Source: Mactra quadrangularis
Taxonomy: Eukaryota > Mollusca > Bivalvia > Venerida > Mactridae
DNA length: 64,000 nucleotides
Direction of reading: 5' to 3'
Assembly (NCBI GenBank): GCA_025267735.1
Contig: CM046308.1
Span: forward strand, 31,175,267 to 31,239,266
Made by a program: the position numbers and the translations under genes. Shown piece after piece: positions 10,401 to 22,400 of the stretch (position 1 is its first letter; every line of letters starts with the position of its first letter). The notes below the pieces were generated by a model that made no database searches, was not told the DNA's origin, and saw only the letters and a list, made by a program, of their open reading frames with translations.

Positions 10401-13400
10401 CCTTAAATCTTATTTTATTCCATAGAATTTTCATTAAGGGGAGCTAACTTACAAATACTGAAAATTAGACTATCAGGAATTGCTTCCCTTTATCTGGAAT
10501 AGCATAATTTAAACAAACCCTTAAAGACTATAAAAAACAAGACAACAATGTATACAACATTAATTACAACATAAAAGTAACTGGTTAATTTACTAAAACT
10601 ACAACCAACAACATCAAAATGTAAGATCCTTGAACTGATTCATGTGACAACAAAAATATTTTTTTTGAATAAATGTATGTTTGTAACCCCAAAAAACATA
10701 ATGTCTTTATAGGAATTGAACACAGGACAAAGGCTCAACATTCAATGTTGTGCTATAGCACCAAACAACTTATACTTGGGTTGAGACCTAAGCAGGCACT
10801 GTATCAGCCTGTCATATAGTAGTATCAGGTCTCCATAGAGGATAGCATAGAGGCAAGTGAGTACAGACACCACATACATGTACGACCTTAGCTACATGAT
10901 TTTTCCAAATTTTCATTGAAAAGACTTGTAAAATCAATGTTGTCACGCGTATCAGTATTTCAAGGACTTGGTTACACCTAGCAACCCAACTATCATTAAA
11001 TTCTAAACAACATGCAAAAACTACATGCAATCACTAACACTAAAATGTCAACAGCAGTAAAAAGTCAATCCTTTCATTAAAGAAAGACCACTCCTGTGTA
11101 CATTTAAATGGAGATCATAAATAACCTATTTATTTGTCATGAAATACAGTAAAAAATGTCCTCATTTTATTGGGTATAAAGCGACACGATCAATACCCTA
11201 ACATAATATTTAATGGCTGTGCACTCCAACACCAGGACCAAAACATATAAAATAAAATTTTCTCGCTTGCTGTTAAATATCTTCCTTTTAACATGTCAGC
11301 AAATAAAGCAAATATTTGTCATTGATACATGTACAATTTTAAGCAAAGCTGTGTGCATAAATATCTTTGAACCTGTAATTTCAGCACAGTAGCTGCTCAT
11401 GTTTCATGCTATCCCAAGGAAGACAATCAACCAACAATGAATATCAGACACAGTAGGGATTGCGCAATTGCAAATAAATAGTTTGTAATCTTGAGTATCC
11501 AAAAAGCATTAAAACTCAAGCTGTAAATTTATACTAGTAAACAATGGCAAAAAATGTTGTACTGTTTATGAAAAAAGATGTTTACAAACAAATGAATCAA
11601 GTGTTTTTTCCATGATAAAGTTTCAACCATTACATGCAGATTTACAATTTAACCAAGTTTTAACTTAGCTTACATGTTGAGACAATAAAATGACAAAAAA
11701 TTTCAAGTCTTATATGACCAAAACAATAAAATAACACTTGTAATACAATGAATTGTATTTCCCAATCACGTCGTTTTAACACAATTTATATTCTTTATTT
11801 CCCGCTATACTATACCTTCTTTTGAGGGTAGAACTATTTTTTCCTGAGTATTTTGTCGTCGTAATTGTGCTCTATCAAATTCTCCTATAGATTTTCTATG
11901 TTCTTGTTCTCTTTTCTCTTCCTGTATGGCTAAGTATGGGACAAATGTAACATTTGTACAACATTTATGAATAGAATACCCATGGTTTGAATAATGGCGA
12001 TGAACTAGCAATATAAGCTTATAAAATATTGGATTAAAGACAGAACAACAAGTAAATATGTGAAATAATGCTCCCTAGTGATACCCCCGCAAAAATCTAA
12101 AAATATGCGACAAACAGGAAGTAGATGAGCAAGGAGCATGAAATCGCTTTACACCACATGGGACCATGGGATGAAGCAATATGCAAAGTATTACGCTGCT
12201 GCATGTTATAGTTGCTGAGAAAACTGCGACGGAAATTTTGTAACGGACGGACAGACAGACGGACAGATGGACGGACGGACAAGGGTAAAACAGTATACCC
12301 CTCTCTTCTTCGAAGCGGGGGTATAACAACAAGTTTGTAATTTAGAACACAGGTTTATCACCTAATTAATCAAAACAAGAAACGTAATGTGGAAACCACA
12401 TTAAAGGCAGATTTAAAAACTTTGATGCAAAAATTACAAAGGGAAATAATCCATAATAAAGCCAGGTAGAGTTGTGGTTACTGTCTATTTCTGTTTCTGG
12501 CATGGTATGTTATCACTGTATGAAGTTTTATAAAGATCTGACAATGAATGGCAGAAATATATGGTAAAGAAAAACTTTAATGCAATTGTAAATGACACCT
12601 GACCGCCCAACTGGGTTTCACCAAACTATAAGCCATTTTTTTTCATTGAAAATCTGGCTAAAAATCATTCCAAAACATATAAAATAGGAACACAGTCCTT
12701 GTCTACTGCATTACTTCTCATTACAGGAAACATGCTGGGATCAACACTAGTTTTTAAAGTATATCTCCCAACTGGATGAGCAGCTGTTTACTTCACTTGC
12801 CAAAACTAGAAATTTATTAGCAATTATAAGTTGTCTGAACCTAAATAAAGGTTGTCAAAGGCAATAGGATAACCTTTAAGTTACCAAATAAGCGGACACT
12901 GACATTCAAGTCCTTCTTTAAATTGTGCCCAGTAGTCAAAAATAAAAAGATGGCCTTTACTAAATAGAAAACAGAGGGGGTAAATGGAGAAGATTTCATT
13001 GAATATCTTATAACACATATTTAAAATACAACTTTATCTTGTAAATAACCTTCATTATCTAGGGTCAAAGGGAAAACAGGAAATTTAAGTGAACAGGAAA
13101 AACTGAATAAGGTGTAGAATATTCATGATTTCAAAAGTAAAAAAATGTAATATCAATTTGGATTATCTTCAAAATCAGGATGTACAGTCAACACAAATTA
13201 GATAAGAAATAAACATTTAGTTTTTAAAGGAGGGTTGTGCTTGCATTCTAAATTTTTCAATTGCCTGAGTCAGATTTGACAAAAAAGTTTATCCTTAACC
13301 TCATGATAACAAAATCATTGAACTTCATTTAATTAAATGATAAAGATGAGACACTCTTCTTTGTTATTGATTTATTTTTAATTTAATCCATGGGTATCCT

Positions 13401-16400
13401 AGAGACAAAACACAAAATAATGACTTGACTAAAGACAAAATTAAAACATGTCAATAGAATGCCATTTTTTAATTCAAAATATAATATAAGTAAAAAAAGA
13501 AGAAAGATGAAGATGGATGTATGAAAAATTTCAGTCCTTTATTTCTATCAAATCTTTATATTTATAATATTGTTTAAGATCTTGAGCTATAATTCAAAAT
13601 TTTGCAGATTTTATTCCAGCTCTCATTAAAGTGTTTCCTTGAGTCTTGACTTGCCCAGTACTCATTTGCCCTTTTATCTCAAGGTGGCAATAACTGTATG
13701 ACAAAAAGCATTATATTAGAATATTAGAACCAGCTGCAGTCAAGAATCAAATCTCAATTAGTTTTGAAGTCTAGGCTTCTTTTAAAACAACTGAATGTCA
13801 CTTAAAGTTAATGATAACTATCAAGCATTAAAACAATTTTTTTTATTTTTCATAAATAGAATCAAGTGTCTATCAGAGATAGAAGCAACACCAGCCACTA
13901 TAACCTAGTTCGAACAAAATAAAAAATAAAATAAATAAATTACATGGGTATAACAAAATGAAAGAAAAAAAAACTTTAAAAAAAAAATATATATATATAA
14001 TTTCTAAATCATCAAGTAAGTGATAGATTAATGATTAAAAAGTGATTGGATGTTTTAATCACTGGGTAAAAGAAAGTCAACTACTGTAGAAGTATCAGCT
14101 ACCAGCTTTAGAGAAACTATCACAAAAGTGAAGAATGTAGAAATACATTGATAGATATAGCCCATTGATTTTACTAAAAGTAAGAGATATAGGATACAAA
14201 AATTAGTATTAAATAGAAAATAGAAAAATAAAACATGGCTGCATGACCATTATACATGACTACAGAGTTATAAGGTATCTACAGGGTCTTATATTTCACA
14301 CATAAATGCTTGTACATTGTTTTATATTACATATAGCCAGACATGAAAGAAAGTCACTATCTTAGTTGTAAAAAGTGCTACTTTTTGTTAGCTAATTAAG
14401 TACAGTGCAACAGTTTTGCTTCAATGTAGCATTTCAAGATGGCAGACTCCAGAACAGTTTGTTTGTTTGTTTGGGTTTTACAGCACACCAACACAAAAAG
14501 TTCATATCGCGCCGAAAACATTTGATGATAATATTAATTCAATCGATAGTAATGATTTAAAATCCTATATTTTATTATACATATTTATTTCCTTCAAAAA
14601 GTTAAGTATTGCATAAATGATGGTACTGACTCAAAAAGTTCTTTAAGTGACTTAACCTTAAAATGTTAGTAACGTATGTATTTAATATCCTGACAGTCAA
14701 TGAAAACGTGTTTTGAAATGCTCGTTACATGGTATACATTTAGGTGCTTCCCCTCTAGAACAGAAATAGCAGTGTTCCTAAAGTATTCCGTTAGTAAAAA
14801 CATTCTACCAGCAAGCCCTAAATGGATGTAGGTAGCAAACATTTGTATAGGGCAACTTACATAGCACTAGCAATAACAAAAGGTAGTGACATTCTCACCC
14901 AACTGGCTCATAATTACATACATACAATTGTTAGTATGTATTTATATAATTTACATGTTTGATATCATAAATTGTACATATTACACAGGTTTTTTTTATA
15001 TAAGATACATTTTCAAGACTTTTACACTAATGCATACTCCATTATGTTTGAAGACTGCAGCTCAGGGTGAATAGTTTATGCAAATGTGAAAAAAGTTGAA
15101 CTTCTAAAAATTCTTCCATTTAACTCACAATGTTTATAAAAGAGAAGAAACTGCAAGGTACAGACAACTATCATAAGCATGTACATAAATAATAGTTTAA
15201 ATGCACTATTATGTAAGAAAATATGAGCTGTAAAAACATGGAGATGGGAACCATAGGGACACAAGAATTGACAAAATTTGTATAAACGTCACATACAAAA
15301 AGTCTATAAAACTTTGTTGAATGTGCAATAAAACAACAAAATAAATTACAACAAAGATAAACTTAAATAATTGACAAATAAAATTAATGACAAGCTCAAT
15401 CATGTATGTATATATAAGGGGATTTTACTCATTAATTGATCATAGTCAATTACATGTATCAATCAGGAAGTAACTTTATCAAACTTTGTAATCTTTTAAG
15501 AATAAACATGAAATACAAATAGTAAGTACAGAGGGGGGGGGGGGTTACTACAGATTTGATAGCAATTTTATTATTAACTTAAGCATAGATATCAAGTTTT
15601 AAATCTGTGAGTCATCCAAGTTTGAACTGTAAGAGTAATACAGGAAAACCAATAATATCCGCTTATACTTTAATTTTAGTGAGTATCTGGCAGTAAATTT
15701 ATAATTACAAATTTCCATATTGAAAAGTGAGATAATTATTTAAGTTCATTAGAGTGTTTATAAACATAATTGTTTTAATATATATGGTTTATTACCATGG
15801 GGCCGAAATAAGACCATTCCACAATGAGAAAAGGTATTAAAATTCACACACAAAATAAAAAAACAGATTCACATTCTATATGATGTTTTGGTACATTTTC
15901 GACCTTGGACAATAACTGCATTTTTCACAGTTCTGAATGCTAAACTTTCAACTACTAAGAAGGATAAGAAAAAAAAAACAGCAGACGGATTTAATGAAAA
16001 TGGATTAAATAGAATTGAGCAGGAACCAAACAGAGACAACTTTAATCTAAAATTACTAACACACTAACTCCTTATCATAATGCATTCTTAGTTGTACATT
16101 AACATTGTCATCATTTAGATTACAGATACAAATTAAAATAATGTTTACTTTAATAAATGACTAATAAAATTTGAAGTAACCGGGAAATGAAAGAAGGCTT
16201 ATAGACGTAAACAGCCCTTGTTATCTATAATGTAAATATTATAACTTTACTAAATAAATAAAATATCTACTTATATCTATAGTCAAGTGGTATTAACAAA
16301 GTGTTAGAATGTTAACTTTGATAATTTGTATCAGATATAAATATGTCCAAGATAGAGATATTTACAACACAAGGACAATAACAAAAGTTCTCCAAAAATC

Positions 16401-19400
16401 AGCCCAGACGATCAAGTTTAATTGAGGATAAAACAGAAGTAAAGAGGAAAAAGGCAGTGGTTATCAGTGAACTTTTTATTAATAAGGTCATAGCTCCCAA
16501 GGTTAGTTGATGAAGTTTGTTTACAACAAAATACAAAGGGAGAGTACTGTCTAATTTAGCAAAGAAAGTATTTTGTTTACCCTCTTTTTAGTGAAGAGTA
16601 TTAGTTAGCACCTTATGGCTAGACCAGTATAAATAACACAGAGTCCAAAGATCCCCTCTAGGCAACATACAACTAATTCTGGATCATAACATTTTCCTAG
16701 TTCAATTTGAAAAAAAGCTTTTTAAAAATTCCTCCTTGCTACAATGTATTACATTTTGCTCACAAAACTTTCAATTTACTATTAGAAAAAAATTCTTATC
16801 TAATGTTCAAATAGAAAATATCAGCCTACAATATCAACTTGTTGAAAAAAACTTGATTTTTTATATTTTTGCCAATTTAACAATAATTAAGTAGTATAAC
16901 TTAATGAGTTATAATTAAGCTAATATACCCAGTATATTATGACATTATGCAAACATGGATATAAATATCATACAAAAACTATACTATACTATACTACAAT
17001 ACATGTAATAATGGGTTAATAAACTAGTTAGTAAAAGCCAAGCTACACTATAAGCAGGTTTAACCAAAAGTCACAATATTTATATAAGTGACTACATTGT
17101 ATAAGCAGGGATAACATATAAGGCTATTAATAATAATTATACATAGTTATACATAAGGCTGCAAAAATATCTGAAGATTTAAATCTAAAAACCTTGAAAC
17201 TTGACACTTTTTAATAGAAATATTTTACATCAAAAGTAGTACAGCCTATTTCAGCAAAATAAGCAAAAAAACTTGTCTGCCAAATGTTTCAATAAACATG
17301 TAGTAAAGAATTTATAAAATTCTCAATTCAGATTTAAAATCCTTAACTAAATTGTTGTACAGACATGGAAATTAAATCATGTTGACAATAGATAAAGACT
17401 GTCTACTAACTATGCCTAATTTTGATAAGAATAAAAACTCTGCTTTGTGGAATTCATTAACTTTATCATTGAAACTTAATCTTACACCAGTGTTCTACCT
17501 TTTTTTAAACAAGTACTATGGGGACAGCGACCAAGTGAATTGGGAGTCACATGACAGCCCTTAGAGACAATCATTCATTTTCCTTTATGTCCACCTATCA
17601 GACAGTCTACCAAATATGTGGGTGTCCAGTTGCCCTGGACAACCATTCTTTAGTTTGTGGAACCAATAATTTCCGTTGGGCAACCAAACATCTACTAACA
17701 GAATGTAGTGCTTACTACTGAAATGACCTATTCAGACAACCACTTTCATATCCTAATTCCGTAGACTGTATAATCAGTACATTTTATCATTCTAATACAT
17801 ACCATCTTTATCTGGTAAAGGGTTTTTCTCTGATGTCTCAGTATGTTTTAATTGTCCTTTATCAAACTTTGTAAGTTCTGCAGTAGCTTTGTCATGACTA
17901 ATAGCTAAAATAAATGAAAATATCAACATAAAAATAATGTGTGTTTTACATACATATGTCACATTCATTTTAACTAAAATGTTAACCAAGTGCAAGTGAA
18001 AACAATTTAAAGTATACATAAGTTTATTATAGTATTTTTGCTCGAGGAAAATGTAATGGTATCAGCTGGATTAGATTAAAACTGAAATCCCTTGGCTATT
18101 GATATATTGTACAGAACTAATAATACAGTACAAGCCAGTACAAGCCAATAAGCTTAAAAACTGATACTCCCATTCTCTTTAGTTTTTTAATGAGTATATT
18201 TCATAGCCTACTTATTCTAAAACAAAAGATTTTGATACATACAACATGTATGTGTTGAAGCTTGTTATAGTCAGATCTAGTCTACAACAAACACATAATA
18301 CTACAAAACAAACATGCCTGTACCATGAATTGAGACTAGAGACTTGAATTGGAGGATAATATACTAGGGTACATATTTACATACTAAGGTGAGCTTTAAG
18401 TTTAAGGTCAAAAGTTATTAAACATTTTTTATACTTTTAATAAAACAATGTGTTGGAAAAGTTTAAAACTTAGCCATGCTTATAACCCACCAGTCTGAAG
18501 CTTGGGACTAGTGAAAATTGAATTAGGCTAGTGAAAAGTATTTCATGTAGTCAGGCTAGTTGATAACTTTGACCATTACAGACATTTTTTCTAATATAAC
18601 AGGAGCTGTTTACAGACGCCTTCCCCTCTTGAAATTTCAAAAAAAACATGCAGTTTTCCCCAAAATTTGAGTTTACATTGGATTTTTGTTCCGCTTTAAA
18701 ATTGCCATGAAATTTCCCCAAGTGTTCATGCAAAAAGACCCCAGGCCCCTCTCCCAAGTACTGAAAAAATGCCTTGCATAAATATAAAACAATGAATTAG
18801 AATAATCCTTAAAATGCTATGGCTGTTAATCTGTATATCTTGGAAAGGGGCAATCAAGAGGTCAATAAGAGCAGAAAGCATCGGAAAAAGCAAATTTCAA
18901 AGCAACATTTTCTGCACTGAGATTTTTTTTTCTGAATATTATAATTTGGAAGTTGAGAATATGACTGAAAAGAGAGGAAAAGGGGCATGGTGCAGTCCCT
19001 AGTCTTTAATAAAGGGTTTTCTACATTTAAACATGGTTTACAGACACTACTTTCACTCTAAAATGTATACAGATCATGTATAATAAAGCAATATAGATTG
19101 TTACACCATATTGTTCACAGCTTGTTACTTTTCTAACTACTATGTATCATATAAGGTCAGGCATCAGCACTCGCATATATGTGACAAGATAATGGATATT
19201 TAATGAGTATCTAACATGTACAGTATGACTAGGTTATAAGTCCTGAATGACAAATCCTATTGTATGAAGATGGAAGAAATTTGTTCAAACATCTAATATG
19301 CAGATTGTTCTAGCATTCAGAACAGAGCAGGGAGGCAGACATGGGGCTTAAGTGGGGTTGCAAGTTAGATTAATTCATTTTGACAAGTGAAACATACAAA

Positions 19401-22400
19401 GGTTCATATATCAATACCATAACACAATATTACATATAGGTCTCTATAATTATGTAGGAGCAGAGGTACAGTGGTAAGACATGTGCTTAGGGATCAAGAT
19501 GTCCAGGGTTCAAATCCCATCAGAGGCACTGCTAATTTCCAATCATCAAGGCATAAATGGGTTCTGTGAGGAATCACCAGCTTAAAGGTGACTTCAATGA
19601 TTAGGGGTTATCATACAAGTAGCAATGTCAACTAAAGTTTATATAAAATCGGACTGTAAACTGTTGAAAAGTGATGGTATGGACTACACACATAAAGATC
19701 TAGTCTTTATTTCAACTTCAATACTGGAGAAAGAAAAGGACAGATTGCAGAGCTAGTGCTGTTCTATTCTGCTATAGTACAATTACTGTTATAATATACA
19801 TACCATCTTTCCAGCCATCTTTCTTTTCCTGTGTTTCACAATGTTTTAGTTTTGATTGATCAAATGTTCCTATAGCTTGTACCGTCTTCTCTTGAGATAT
19901 AACTACAATTATAATAACAATAACAATAATCATATTATAACAATACTGATAATAATAGAGTGACCAAAAGTCCTTGAATGAAATAAAATTTTACATGAAT
20001 GAGAAGAACTTACATTTCATTTTAAGAAAAATTCTCAAAGAAATCTATATTTTGTAAAAAATTGTTTATTTATAATCAGAAAAAAGTGTTTTCCACACTT
20101 AGGAAAATTATAGGCATGAAATATGGTAGCCTTTTTATCATTATAGTATACAAAAAATAATCATAATATTAAACACATACACAGCTGTTACTATAATTTA
20201 CCTCTTTATTAATACAGCGCAAAGGTGAAATTATTTATATGTAATAGAATTGAAATAACTAACAGCATATCTATTTTTTGTAGTAGAATAAAATATAGGC
20301 ACATGTTTTGATGTGATTTTTTTATAAATAACTCGTACCTAAGCACTGATAATTTAATTTCAGCACATCAAACCAATTTTTTAGTAGAGCTGCAGCGATT
20401 CGCCGGAAAGTCGATTCGATGCGATTCGATATTTTTTCTTTCGATTCGATTTTTTTCGATTCGATTCATCTATTAGAATAATTTACTCTAAATATGCATT
20501 TATACATTTATTTGAGATTAAAACTATTTATTATTGATAAAATAAAAGTGTTACTCAAATAAAATTCACATGTGACCCGAAAATCTGCTAAATTAAGATA
20601 GCTTCTTTAAGTACGAAATGGTTTGGGTACGAATATAAAGGTCGCGAAAATGCACCATTAATGTAATATCAACTAAAACGTATCTATAATATACAACATG
20701 AAACATAAATTGTTTCAGAATATGTTAATATACTGCAGATAACGTCTTGCTACTTGATTTAATAAAGGGAAATAACCGTGGAGTTAGTGTCTTTTAGGTG
20801 CCCTTTTGCTTTTATTCTTATAACTTATGTAGATACGTTTAAAGGTCAGTATCGAATCAAAATTCGTGGGTCCCGAATCGAAATCAAATCGCCGCCCTCG
20901 CAGTTGAGTTTCGATGTATCGAATCGAATCGTTGCAGCCCTAGACAAGAGTAGGTTTTTTCTTAAACAAGAAATGTAATGTTGAAACCACATTAAAGCCG
21001 GATTTAAAAACATTAACGCAAAAATTACAAAGGGAAATAATCCATAATAAAGGCAGGTAGAGTTGTGGTTACTGTGTAATTCTGTTCATGGCATGGTATG
21101 TTATCATTGTAGGAAGTCTCATAAATATCTGACAATAAATGGCAGAAATATACTCGGCGTCAATGAAAACTTACCACCCTACCAACCCTTGCTTTATGAT
21201 ATTAGAATTGAAGTGCAGTAAAAATTTAACGTAGACACATTTTTGGCATACACGTGTACTCATTGCTGCCAAAAGAATCTAAAATTGATTTACGATGTTC
21301 GAGTCCCGGACTGCACGTGCAAAATAAGATTTTTCTGTAAGGACGACATGTATCCAGTTGTTTGTATAAATCATTTGTCTCTAACGAGAGTTAGTCAATG
21401 GATTAAGAAAAAACCCTAGTATTTTCAACTATTGCTGTTCAAATGCCACGTTTAGGAGACACTCAAACGTCACCAAGTGCTCGGCATTGCTAATGCCTGG
21501 CTTTCATTTCGTAAGATTGCTCGTCGCAAGGACTGCTCCCATCAGACAATCATGAATATGGTAAGTAGACATGAACGGACAGTCTCAGTGAGAGGTAGGT
21601 CTCGTCTAGGTCGTGAAAAGTGACGTCAGGACGTACCGATCGTCAAAATGTCCTGCTGCACGCTGGGGTGGCGATAGTGTCATGGAGTGGGAAGACATTT
21701 CTTGGAGGCACAACACCTCACTTATTGTATTACCTGGAACACTTTCTGCTCATCGTTACATTGATAATGTTCTGAGGTCAGTAGTTCTTTCTTTTATTCA
21801 GACTGACGCTGACGTCAACCTTCTCCAGCAAGACAATGCACGGCCCCACTCGGCTAACGTTACACAAGATTTCCTGCAGGATAATAATGTCCGCACATCG
21901 CCTGACCAGCATTCAGTCCTGACTTAAACCCTATAATGCATCTTTGGGACCAACTTGACCGAAGGGTTTATGACGGCAGACGTCACGTCATTATTTGCAG
22001 TAATGTATACAAGCACTGACTGAGGAGTTGGATGCAATACTAAAGTACAGAATCCTGCGTCTGATACGGAGTATGAGACATAGATGTCAAGCTGAGATTG
22101 ATGCAGAGGGAGGACATACCCGCTACTGAGGTCCGTAACTTTCTTTTTCGAGGTGGTCATCTTGGTTTGCAGAGTAGATCCGTTTATGCTTAGCTTCCGT
22201 ACTTGCAAAGAAAAATCCTATTTTCTAATATAATATATAAAATCATGTTAGATTTTCATCTTTGTAAGTGATTTCATTTTTTTTTTAAATTAGGTTCAAG
22301 TAAGTGGTAAGTTTTCATTGACGACTAGTATATATGGTAAAAAAAACTTTAACACAATTGTTAATGACACCGGACACCCGCCCGGGTTTTGCCTAACTAT

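Noticed and set aside
12097..12332. Conserved protein shared by 12.1 and 63.6 kb
   Set aside because: The frame belongs to two copies of the TATACCCCC repeat, includes the (TCCG)n microsatellite (VRPSVRLSVRP) and has no gene context.
13610..13690. Additional thymosin-like exon in the long intron
   Set aside because: A short minus-strand frame exists, but it has no L-K-x-x-E-T motif and no phase-1 splice sites.
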